Shown here piece by piece: positions 56,261 through 64,000 of a DNA stretch of 64,000 bases (its first letter is position 1; each line of letters begins with the position of its first letter). The stretch comes from Balneolaceae bacterium (lineage in GTDB: Bacteria > Bacteroidota > Rhodothermia > Balneolales > Balneolaceae), in NCBI GenBank assembly GCA_020832285.1, contig JAFIFB010000094.1:29303-93302 (forward strand), given 5' to 3'. Made by a program: the position numbers and the translations under genes. The notes below the pieces were generated by a model. That model saw only the letters and a list, made by a program, of their open reading frames with translations, was not told the origin of the DNA and did not search any database.

Positions 56261-57319
56261 TCACTCTAACGTACCGTCATATGCGTTCTTCAATAAACTT
56301 GTGAGACTGGCCTGATTCATTGGAGCGGGATTGTCAAAAGTGAGTGCCATCAGTTGGCTTGCAGCTTTTTCGGCGTCCTTTTTTTGAAATCCGAGTTCCC
56401 GGAGGGTAACCGGTGCACCCAGTTTTTTAGCTGTTTTTTGAAGGATCGAAGGAGGGTGACCCTTAGAAAATATATTCCAAAAATCATTTTTCATCTGTTT
56501 TTCCAGATGGGGCCACTGAAAGTTAAACACATACGGAAGCAGTACGGTGTGTACACCAGCGTGATCCATCCCGAAAGATCCCCCGAGAACGTGAGCAGCT
56601 TTATGGTGAAGCGCCATAGAGACCTCACACAACGTTTTACCGGCCAGGCAGCTGCCCAGCAGAAATTTTTCATTTATCTCCGTATCCATTCTATTCTGAA
56701 TCGACATATCAATCATCCCGTTATAAACAGACCGAATTCCCTGAATTGCATTTTGGTATGACAATGGGTTGTTATTTGTACTGTATACCGCTTCAATGAG
56801 ATGAGCCATCGCATTCATTGCACTTTTTACAGCAAGTCCTTTCGGCAGGTTCTCTGATAGAGACGGATCATAAAAAACAGTTTTGGGAAGAACCTTCTCA
56901 TCCCGGCCTACGATTTTCTTTCCGGATGATAAAATTCCGTAGATATTGGTCATTTCCGACCCGGAGTAGGTTGTGGGTGCAGCCCAGATGGGCACCGGAT
57001 ATTCCAGTGCAATTGCTTTTGCCAATCCTGTTGCCGAGCCTCCTCCGATAGAAAGCAGCAGATCCGGACGCACCTTTTTTATGACTTGGATTTCTCTTTT
57101 CACAATCTCCTCCGGCACATGCTGTACTACCTCCCTTGACCTGCCAGCTATTGGAAATAACCGGTTTTCGGAAAGTGTTTCCACCAGACCTTCGAACCGG
57201 GAAGATGCAATGATCCAGACGGCTCTCTCTTTTACCGGAATGATTTCTTTCCTGACTGCATCAACAAGCGGATAGCCAAAAACAACGCGTACAGGGTAAG
57301 GCTGATAGGTGAAGATCAT
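56261..57319 (-). CDS. Maleylacetate reductase-like iron-type alcohol dehydrogenase
   Basis: A 352-residue member of the iron-containing alcohol dehydrogenase family in the maleylacetate reductase branch. The NAD-binding GGGSATGLAKAIA, APTTYSGSEMTNIYG, and MALHHKAAHVLGGSFGMDHA blocks match that branch. Maleylacetate reductase completes aromatic ring cleavage pathways, but no dioxygenase gene is nearby, so the natural substrate is uncertain. Length is typical. It is upstream of no other gene within 240 nt. Confidence 0.78.
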   Translation of the reverse strand: MIFTYQPYPVRVVFGYPLVDAVRKEIIPVKERAVWIIASSRFEGLVETLSENRLFPIAGRSREVVQHVPEEIVKREIQVIKKVRPDLLLSIGGGSATGLAKAIALEYPVPIWAAPTTYSGSEMTNIYGILSSGKKIVGRDEKVLPKTVFYDPSLSENLPKGLAVKSAMNAMAHLIEAVYSTNNNPLSYQNAIQGIRSVYNGMIDMSIQNRMDTEINEKFLLGSCLAGKTLCEVSMALHHKAAHVLGGSFGMDHAGVHTVLLPYVFNFQWPHLEKQMKNDFWNIFSKGHPPSILQKTAKKLGAPVTLRELGFQKKDAEKAASQLMALTFDNPAPMNQASLTSLLKNAYDGTLE

Positions 57320-57435
57320 GAAATGACTAATGAGCTTAAATGAAATTTATTCACTTGATGATAATAAATTGACAGACAACATAAACCCTGACATTTCTGA
57401 TCACCATTGTCACTATCGAACCATCATAAAAAAGT

Positions 57436-57486
57436 GGGTTGCCGGCGCTCCATTTTTTTTAGAACCCCGGGGCAAACCGGCAACCC
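57436..57486 (-). terminator. Rho-independent terminator for the universal stress gene
   Basis: GGGTTGCCGG (57436-57445) and CCGGCAACCC (57477-57486) form a perfect 10-bp stem. On the minus strand it is followed by ACTTTTTTATG and it sits 18 nt after the stop of the universal stress gene. Confidence 0.7.
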
Positions 57487-57504
57487 GGAACCACCTCTCT
57501 TTAT

Positions 57505-58380
57505 TTAAATAGTTTCTTTAGCCAATTTTGCTTCAACCGGTCCTGTCTCTCCAATCATTACCAGAAGTGGCACTGTAGAATAAATACTCATTCGCTTTGC
57601 GTAGCTTTTGTCCAACAAAAGACCAACAATAGACTTTCTGTACCGGTTCATGACCATCACCGATACATCATTATTCAGCACATAATCGGATATTCCTGAA
57701 AATGCATCCGGATCACTTCTCATCTCAAACTGAACATCATCATAGATGTTTTTTTCCTGAACCAACTCTTTCATTCCCCGAAACTTAATCTCTGTTTCCA
57801 GATTATCATCTTTCGCCACGTGTAAAATGTGTATAGACGAATCAAACAACCTGGCAAAACTGCTTACCTCTTCTAGGTTTTTCAAATCGCCATTGCGGAA
57901 GTTTGTGGTGAACAGTATTCGGCTGAAGTTGATAGATGTAACGTTGCTGGGTACCGCAAGAACCGGTTTGGGCGAACGTAAAATTATATCGGTAGAGACG
58001 CTTCCGAAAAGTACTTTTCTTGCAGGGTTGTCCATTCCGCTCCCGATCACCACAAGGTCAATATTCAGATCGCTGGTGGCTTCAGTAATCTGAGAAATCG
58101 GCTTACCAATACGAATTTGTGTTTTAATTTTAAATTTTTTCTCCGGGTATTTCTTTTCAATCATGTTTACCATCTCTTCAAGATGCTGATCAGCATTCTC
58201 TTTCAGGTAATCGATCACACCCTCTACATTGGTTGGGAAATTGAACGGAGGGTCTATTACGTGAATTAATGTCAAACGGGCTTCAAGCCGGTTAGCTATG
58301 TAGGCAGCATGTTTCAGAGCATTTTTTGAAGAGTCTGAAAAATCGGTTGGTATAAGAATGTGTTTGGCTTTTGAAATCAT
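57505..58380 (-). CDS. Universal stress protein, two tandem domains
   Basis: A 291-residue protein with two UspA-like domains. The first has HILIPTDFSDSSKNALKHAA and VVIGSGMDNPARKVLFGSVS, the ATP-binding G-x2-G-x9-GS-type loop, and PVLAVPSN. The second (residues 150-285) has FSRILFTTNFRNGDLKNLEE and VSVMVMNRYRKSIVGLLLDK, with a weaker ATP loop. Such tandem Usp proteins respond to energy or oxygen stress. It stands alone on the minus strand. Confidence 0.88.
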   Translation of the reverse strand: MISKAKHILIPTDFSDSSKNALKHAAYIANRLEARLTLIHVIDPPFNFPTNVEGVIDYLKENADQHLEEMVNMIEKKYPEKKFKIKTQIRIGKPISQITEATSDLNIDLVVIGSGMDNPARKVLFGSVSTDIILRSPKPVLAVPSNVTSINFSRILFTTNFRNGDLKNLEEVSSFARLFDSSIHILHVAKDDNLETEIKFRGMKELVQEKNIYDDVQFEMRSDPDAFSGISDYVLNNDVSVMVMNRYRKSIVGLLLDKSYAKRMSIYSTVPLLVMIGETGPVEAKLAKETI

Positions 58381-59200
58381 GGCTTTCCCGCTTTTTGGTT
58401 ATGGATTACTGCTGTTGTTCAGTAAAACTAATTTAACATACAATAGAACCAATGAAAATACAGGAGCAGATTAGAAGGGTGTAGGGGAAAACCTGACCGA
58501 TTCCAAAAGATAAATATATTTAACAATTTCACGACTCCAGCCTATAAATTACTGAGAAAATAGTTGCTTAACGAATTTTCCGGGTTTAACCAATTAAAAA
58601 AAATCTTCATGGGAATATCGATCTGATTTTTTTGGATAAGATGACTCCTACTGTTAAGTCAATCATAAAGTGGCGGGTCAGACCTGAAGCATTCCCGGTG
58701 CTTTTCCGTCCTGACAGTCGGGATGTCAGCCTCTGTAACTTTGGGTGAAGGTTTACGCACAAATTTCAACGCTGTCAGATCCAGTAGGTGCTGACAGGTT
58801 TTAACCGTAATTTCATACTTGAATTAACACTACGAAGATCTGCTTTGCGGGTTGCAGCTCTCTCTTTTAATAAACGAACTTTCAGTACTCTATATGAGTA
58901 AGAAAATGATGTCAGAAGGATTTAACGAAAGAAAGATACAGAATGCCTTAAATCTGAGATCTTTCACTTTAATCAAAGGAACGGATCAGCGACTCATTGT
59001 AAAAGGAGGGGAATTTATTCTTCATCACCTGAATTTTTCAAGCTTAAATTTTTGGCAATGATTTCTAAATGGGTAAGTCTTTCCCCGTGCGTACATCAGA
59101 TATTAAAAATCATTAGCCTGAAAATCAGTTCATTGGCTAAAGCGATCTTATGCAAAAACCGAAGAAACGGGTCAGCGACCCGTTGTACAGGAGAGCTAAA
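58381..59200. repeat. Intergenic region with dispersed repeats
   Basis: No gene is supported. A repeat copy fills 58681-58802: the reverse complement of its right part (AACCTGTCAGCACCTAC) matches the repeat at 51185. A second block GGGTCAGCGACCCGTTGTAC at 59169-59188 matches 23771-23789. A short frame at 58852-59061 exists but lacks support. Confidence 0.6.
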
Positions 59201-61891
59201 CTATCCACCCAACTCTTTCAACTGCTCTTCCAGTATATTTAGACCGGTTACAGCATCTGATTTCTTCTTTCTTTCTTTCTCTACCACAGCATCCGGGGCA
59301 TTCTGAACAAACTTCTCATTGGCCAGTTTTTTTTCAACGCTTTTCAAAAAACCACGAAGGCGGTCCATCTCTTTCCGGATCCGCTCTCGCTCTTTGCCCA
59401 GGTCAATCAGTCCTTTCAACGGGATGTAAATTTCTGAGCCATCCACCACCGAGGCGGCCGATGCAGGTGGTTTTTCTGCAGACAAATCAAATGTGATCGA
59501 TTCTACCGGCAGCAGTTTTTTATAAACCCATTCCGCCGGGAGAAGCTGCCCGTACACTTCCCCGTTTTTCGGTTTGATAACGATTTTGAGCGGCGTTTTG
59601 GGCGAAAGATTCATCTCCGCCTGAATATTCCGAACGGCCGAAATTTGAGACTGAAGAGCTCCAAAAGTTTTAACCGAATCATCATACTGTTTATCCGAAA
59701 TCTCCGGCCAGGAGCTGATAGTGAGAGCTTCACCGGCCGAACGCTCCCGGATTCGCTGCCAGATCTCTTCGGTGATGAATGGCATGAACGGATGAAGCAT
59801 TTTCATCAGAATCTCAAAAAAGCCGAGTGCCCGTTCCAGGTTTTCCTTCGGCATGTTTTCGCCGGGGGTGTCGGCCTTGCACATTTCGATATACCAGTCA
59901 CAAAAATCATCCCAAACCAGCGAATAGATCTTCTTGAGCGCCTCATTCAGCCGGTACCTGGTAAAATCATCTTCCATCGCACGGAGTGTGGACTGAATGC
60001 GGCCCATCATCCAGCGGTCGGCCAGGTTTTCAGGGTCAATTTCAGTGGCGGGAGTGTACGTCTGCCCTTCATCCATGTTCATGGAGAGAAACCGGAAAGC
60101 GTTCCATATTTTATTGGAGAAATTTCGCCCCTGTTCGCAGAGTGCTTCATCAAACAGAAGGTCATTTCCTGCAGGTGAAGCGAAGAGCATTCCCACGCGG
60201 GTTCCGTCAGCCCCATACTGGTCAATCAGTTTGAGCGGGTCGGGAGAATTTCCAAGCGATTTCGACATCTTCCGGCGTTTGTGGTCCCGAACAATCCCGT
60301 GATAATAGACGTTACTGAACGGCTTTTCACCTGCAAATGCGTAACCCGCCATAATCATCCTGGCTACCCAGAAAAACATGATTTCGGGTGCTGTTACCAG
60401 ATCCTGCGTCGGGTAGTAATATACAAGCTCTTTGTTGGGTTTTTTGGTGCGGATAAAATCCGGGTCAAAAACAGAGATCGGCCAGAGCCACGATGAAAAC
60501 CAGGTGTCTAGCACGTCTTCATCCTGATGGATTGCTGTTTCTGTTAAATCGCTCTTTCCCGATTTTTCCTTCGCTTTCTGAATGGCTTCATCTGCGGATT
60601 TAGCGATTACATACTCTTCTTCTCCCTCTCCGTAATACCAGGCAGGAATACGGTGCCCCCACCAGAGCTGACGCGAAATGCACCAGTCACGGATATTTTC
60701 CATCCAGTTGCGATAGCTGTTTTTGAACTTTGCAGGATGAAAGCGGATGTTTTCGTTTATCACATTTTCGAGAGCCGGTTTGCCCAGTTCATCCATTTTG
60801 CAAAACCACTGAAGAGAAAGTCGCGGTTCAATGACTGCATCCGTCCGTTCGGAGTAACCTACTTTATTGGGAGCATCCTCTATCTTCACCAGCAGCTCCT
60901 GCTCTTCAAGATCTTTGATAATGAGTTTTCGCGCCTCAAAACGGTCTTTGCCTGCATAAAACCCGATCTGTTCCGCCACGGTTCCGTCAGCGTTCAGCAT
61001 GTCAATAATATCCAGATTGTGCTTAACTCCCAGCTCGTAATCGTTCGTATCGTGGGCCGGAGTAATTTTCAGGCAGCCGGTTCCAAACTCAGGATCTACA
61101 TATTCATCAGCAATAATTTTCACTTCACGATTAACCATCGGGATGATGGCGGTCTTTCCGATGAGGCGCTTGTAGCGATCATCATCCGGGTTCACGCAGA
61201 CCGCCGTATCGGCCAGGATCGTCTCAGGCCTCGTAGTGGCGATAGTCACATACTCATCTGAATTTTTGATTGGATAGCGGACGTGGTAAAGTTTAGACTG
61301 TACCTCTTTGTGAATGACCTCTTCGTCGCTCAGTGCTGTTTGAGCAGCTGGATCCCAGTTCACCATTCGCTGTCCGCGGTAAATGTATCCGCGCTCGTAA
61401 AGGTCAATAAAGCAATCGATAACCGTATCGTACAGCTCATCTTCCAGTGTAAAGCGTGTCCGGTTCCAGTCGCATGAAGCACCGAGTTTTTTGAGCTGCT
61501 GCAGAATAATGCCACCATGCTCATCAGTCCACTCCCATGCATGTTTCAGAAAATCTTCACGCGAAAGATCGCGCTTCTGGACGCCTTCTTTACGAAGTTT
61601 CTGTACCACTTTTGCTTCTGTGGCGATAGATGCGTGGTCGGTTCCGGGCACCCAGCAGGCATTTTTGCCAAGCATGCGTGCACGTCGCACCAGGACATCC
61701 TGAATGGTGTTGTTGAGCATATGGCCCATGTGCAAAACACCCGTTACATTAGGAGGCGGGATCACTACAGTAAACGCTTCACGTTCATCCGGTTTGGATT
61801 GAAAGAATCCGTTTTCTTCCCAGTAACTATACCACTTTTCTTCAGTAGCAGATGGGTCGTATTGCTTGGGGATATCCTCTGTATTACTCAT
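59201..61891 (-). CDS. valS: Valyl-tRNA synthetase
   Basis: An 896-residue class I synthetase that charges tRNA-Val. PPPNVTGVLHMGH has the HIGH motif at His54-His57, KMSKSLGNSPDP has KMSKS at residues 541-545. The editing domain (CP1) is visible with TTRPETILADTAVCVNPDD, and the zinc-like and anticodon-binding regions follow. The C-terminal 65 residues form the usual coiled coil (LGKERERIRKEMDRLRGFLK). Length is normal. Confidence 0.97.
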   Translation of the reverse strand: MSNTEDIPKQYDPSATEEKWYSYWEENGFFQSKPDEREAFTVVIPPPNVTGVLHMGHMLNNTIQDVLVRRARMLGKNACWVPGTDHASIATEAKVVQKLRKEGVQKRDLSREDFLKHAWEWTDEHGGIILQQLKKLGASCDWNRTRFTLEDELYDTVIDCFIDLYERGYIYRGQRMVNWDPAAQTALSDEEVIHKEVQSKLYHVRYPIKNSDEYVTIATTRPETILADTAVCVNPDDDRYKRLIGKTAIIPMVNREVKIIADEYVDPEFGTGCLKITPAHDTNDYELGVKHNLDIIDMLNADGTVAEQIGFYAGKDRFEARKLIIKDLEEQELLVKIEDAPNKVGYSERTDAVIEPRLSLQWFCKMDELGKPALENVINENIRFHPAKFKNSYRNWMENIRDWCISRQLWWGHRIPAWYYGEGEEEYVIAKSADEAIQKAKEKSGKSDLTETAIHQDEDVLDTWFSSWLWPISVFDPDFIRTKKPNKELVYYYPTQDLVTAPEIMFFWVARMIMAGYAFAGEKPFSNVYYHGIVRDHKRRKMSKSLGNSPDPLKLIDQYGADGTRVGMLFASPAGNDLLFDEALCEQGRNFSNKIWNAFRFLSMNMDEGQTYTPATEIDPENLADRWMMGRIQSTLRAMEDDFTRYRLNEALKKIYSLVWDDFCDWYIEMCKADTPGENMPKENLERALGFFEILMKMLHPFMPFITEEIWQRIRERSAGEALTISSWPEISDKQYDDSVKTFGALQSQISAVRNIQAEMNLSPKTPLKIVIKPKNGEVYGQLLPAEWVYKKLLPVESITFDLSAEKPPASAASVVDGSEIYIPLKGLIDLGKERERIRKEMDRLRGFLKSVEKKLANEKFVQNAPDAVVEKERKKKSDAVTGLNILEEQLKELGG

Positions 61892-61917
61892 AAATCGAAA
61901 GGTATTTTACCCGCATA

Positions 61918-61961
61918 AACGCAAAAATACCCCAGTGGATTACATCGTGTATTTTTGCGTT
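61918..61961. terminator. Terminator-like inverted repeat between rsmB and valS
   Basis: AACGCAAAAATA (61918-61929) and TATTTTTGCGTT (61950-61961) are exact 12-bp inverted arms around a 20-nt loop. On the plus strand TTTT follows directly; on the minus strand it lies just downstream of rsmB. It probably ends the rsmB transcript. Confidence 0.6.
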
Positions 61962-61979
61962 TTTCCGGTTTTCAAAAAT

Positions 61980-63308
61980 TTATTTCACTCTTTTTAATCT
62001 AACGCCGAAGTGTCCGTCACACCCGTGAATATGCGGAAAAGTTTGATAAGCCAGCCCATCTTCAGCGAGGACCTCTTCAGGCAGGAATTCATCCAGAGGT
62101 TCAAGTTCGAAATTGTCATATTTATCGAGGAATTTTTGGATCTGCCCCCAGTTTTCTTCCGGTTCGAGTGAGCAAGTGCTGTAAACCAGGCGTCCGCCGC
62201 GCGTTACATGATTGGCAGCTTCATCCAGCAGCTCTTCCTGGAGTATTACAGAATTTTCAAGATCTTCTTCGGTTCGCTTCCAGCGTAAATCAGCGCGTTT
62301 ACTCAAAACACCGGTACCTGTACAGGGTGCATCCAGCAGGACGCCATCAGCGAGTTTCAAATTCAGATTTCGTACATCATCCCTTCGGATTTTAATGTTC
62401 TCGGCGCTATAATCCATTGCACTTTGGGCCAGCAGCTCAAGACGATTGGAATTGATATCGACAGCGACGATGGTGCCCTCGCCATTCATCATGTCGGCCA
62501 TTACAATACTTTTGGTTCCGGGAGCTGCACAAAGGTCGTAAATCATTTCGCCGGGCATGGGCTCAAGAATGGTTGGCGCAAAACCCGCCGCGATATCCTG
62601 TACCAGGCAGATGCCTTTTTTCAGAAGATCTTTAGCTATAAACGGCCCGACAGAATCTACTTTAAAATAACCAGGAAGCCACTCGCTCTCTTCGAACTGG
62701 ATGTCCAGTTTTTCCATCCGAAGTTTGAAATTTTCGGTTTTGGTACGCAGATTATTCACCCTTACATAGTGAACGGGACGTTGATTGTTTGCCTGCATGA
62801 GCTGGAATGCTTCGCGCTCTCCAAATCGTTTCACCCATCGTTCTACCATCCATTCGGGGTGCGAAAAAGTAGTTGCAATCAGTTTGGTGCGGTCTTCAAA
62901 AGCGGGTTTAGGCAGGTTGTTGATATCGCGCTGGATGTTCCGGAGAATAGCGTTGACCAAATCGCCCGACTTGGATCCGAGCTTCAGTTTGGCGATCTCT
63001 ACAGCTTCATTGATAGATGCATAATCGGGGGTTCCGCCCATAAAAACGAGTTCATACAGTCCCAGCCGGAGAATATTTTTCAGCATTGGTTTCATTTCGG
63101 TGATTCCAATACTTGAAAACTGACCGATAATAAAATCAAGGTAGCTTTTGCGCCTCAGGATATTTTGAACATACTCACGTACCTGCGCCCTCTCTCTTGG
63201 CTCCAGTTCGTTTGATGCAGTGTAGTTGAGAATACCCTTGTCTTCGAACTCAATTAATAATTCTATACTTACCGATCGTGCAGTCGCTTCCGTTTCCAAT
63301 GCTGTCAA
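61980..63308 (-). CDS. rsmB: 16S rRNA (cytosine-967-C5)-methyltransferase RsmB
   Basis: A 442-residue enzyme that methylates C967 of 16S rRNA. The N-terminal 150 residues form a NusB-like RNA-binding domain (FIIGQFSSIGITEMKPMLKN, LGLYELVFMGGTPDYASINE). The SAM-dependent domain has YDLCAAPGTKSIVMADMM, LLDAPCTGTGVLSKRADLRW with the catalytic cysteine, and VYSTCSLEPEENWGQI with the second cysteine. Full length. Confidence 0.94.
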   Translation of the reverse strand: MTALETEATARSVSIELLIEFEDKGILNYTASNELEPRERAQVREYVQNILRRKSYLDFIIGQFSSIGITEMKPMLKNILRLGLYELVFMGGTPDYASINEAVEIAKLKLGSKSGDLVNAILRNIQRDINNLPKPAFEDRTKLIATTFSHPEWMVERWVKRFGEREAFQLMQANNQRPVHYVRVNNLRTKTENFKLRMEKLDIQFEESEWLPGYFKVDSVGPFIAKDLLKKGICLVQDIAAGFAPTILEPMPGEMIYDLCAAPGTKSIVMADMMNGEGTIVAVDINSNRLELLAQSAMDYSAENIKIRRDDVRNLNLKLADGVLLDAPCTGTGVLSKRADLRWKRTEEDLENSVILQEELLDEAANHVTRGGRLVYSTCSLEPEENWGQIQKFLDKYDNFELEPLDEFLPEEVLAEDGLAYQTFPHIHGCDGHFGVRLKRVK

Positions 63309-64000
63309 GAGTTTAAAAAATTAAAAATTCTGCCTGAATTTGCCTTTATCCTGCTCATTTTTTCTAAAATAAAACAGTTTTAAATATAGAGCTTTAAGCT
63401 TCTTTTTGCTAATGATGTGGGAGATAAAATAACAGTGCACAAGCTCTCAATTTTTATACTGTATTTTAACGCAGGCAGTTTTCATATCAACAGGTGATAT
63501 CCAATAGAATAAAAGCTGTTAAGTACAAATAACCCGGATTTTTCACCAAGAGATTTTTTCCTCGGCAAGACGAAGATAATATGGCAGCGGAAACGTCCGA
63601 CGGCTCGTCGGACGTTGAGCAGGCTATTTTAGATTCAATGAAGCTGAGGGGAAAATGTCGCAGATAAGCAGTCCCGACCGCAGTCGGGATAATTTGAATG
63701 ATCCAAAATTTGGATCATATAGTATGTTATATAAAAACTTACACTTCGTTTAGTATATTTGTCGTGAGCACTGAGCGAAGCGATTCCCGTGAAACGAAAT
63801 CCGGGCTAAATGAACTTTAGCAACTTGCAGGATATAAGGCTGGCCTGTTTTGTGCTTAAATAGTGTCTGTAAGAAAACGATAAAATAGGGATTTAGAAAT
63901 AGTTGGCAAGGTTTTTAGACCTTGGGCAAGTTTGAATCGAAACGGGTATATTTATCCAACCTGCCCCCTGGTGCTTTACAGGCGACTTCCAAGGTTGAGA
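63309..64000. repeat. Intergenic region with MITE copy and palindromic cluster
   Basis: No gene seen. The MITE-like copy B occupies 63533-63807. At 63914-63932 CAAGGTTTTTAGACCTTG is a short palindrome, and a further inverted pair (CAACCT near 63958 and AGGTTG near 63992) lies at the window edge and may continue beyond it. Confidence 0.5.
63533..63807 (+). mobile_element. MITE-like element, copy B (275 bp)
   Basis: Starts AACCCGGATTTTTCAC and ends GTGAAACGAAATCCGGGCT, giving inverted ends. It is in opposite orientation to copy A at 40613-40814. Compared with A, it has about 70 extra bases between GACGAAG and CTGAGGGG, containing CGTCCGAC-GGCTC-GTCGGACG (63594-63614). The extra block is bordered by GAAG on both sides, resembling a target duplication. 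No ORF is present. Confidence 0.65.

Noticed and set aside
58852..59061. 69-residue open frame in the repeat-rich gap before valS
   Set aside because: No family pattern or ribosome site that I could support; lies in non-coding repeat-rich sequence.
62424..63116. 230-residue open frame opposite rsmB
   Set aside because: Antisense shadow of rsmB with no recognisable domain.

Overview
The window looks like a chromosome segment of a marine or saline Bacteroidota-like bacterium, most probably of the Balneolaeota/Rhodothermota branch. This rests on protein flavour (a b558-type SdhC-A-B set, a PduO-type adenosyltransferase, a yicC-gmk-rpoZ-coaBC cluster, DUF4296-like lipoproteins, outer-membrane barrels, a planctomycete-type DUF1549/DUF1553 module), moderate-to-low GC and Bacteroidota-like interspersed palindromic repeats. 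No rRNA gene or CRISPR array was seen, so the placement is inference.

Region 1 (1-9.4 kb) is an accessory island with a defence flavour. It opens with the C-terminal two thirds of an Eco57I/TaqI-like DNA methyltransferase cut by the window edge, followed 3 nt later by a protein that may be an ApeA-like HEPN ribonuclease. Then come a trypco2-like protein, a DUF3892 protein, and a tightly packed three-gene operon: sce7726 (PD-(D/E)xK-like), sce7725, and a zinc-ribbon/RES-domain protein. Between the intact genes lie many relics: two decayed methyltransferase tails, three decayed copies of one unrecognised C-terminal fragment, the first codons of a tcmP-like gene, a frameshifted small basic protein, and a TIR/deoxyribosyltransferase-like gene truncated by a 130-bp tandem repeat with inverted arms. 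The sce7726-sce7725-RES operon is the best candidate here for an uncharacterised system.

Region 2 (9.4-24.2 kb) holds a three-gene module of exported and membrane cytochrome-like proteins (PSCyt1-PSCyt2-LamG-PSD1; DUF1501 with a Tat-like signal; DUF2231-PSCyt1-LRR). It continues with DUF456, ApbE, tRNA-Thr(CGT) and tRNA-Arg(CCT), an SDR, a glycoside-hydrolase-like lipoprotein, a Nit-type amidase, an IS30 relic and two lipoproteins.

Region 3 (24.2-41.5 kb) is core: recF-dciA-ybbR, eno, a HAD phosphatase, prmC, dnaA behind a region rich in DnaA boxes (a candidate oriC), a sodium/solute symporter, yicC-gmk-rpoZ-coaBC, a phosphoglucosamine-mutase-like gene, a cobalamin adenosyltransferase and a YigZ/IMPACT protein.

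Region 4 (41.6-64 kb) carries sdhCAB with a terminator, an outer-membrane barrel, recQ, a DUF4296-like lipoprotein, SDRs, coaX, a PIG-L deacetylase, udk with an N-acetylmuramoyl-L-alanine amidase, a fatty acid desaturase, a maleylacetate-reductase-like enzyme, a universal stress protein, valS and rsmB. Intergenic spaces in regions 2-4 carry several dispersed repeat families. They include a MITE-like element with inverted ends, present in opposite orientations at 40.6 and 63.5 kb; one copy carries an extra palindromic insert.
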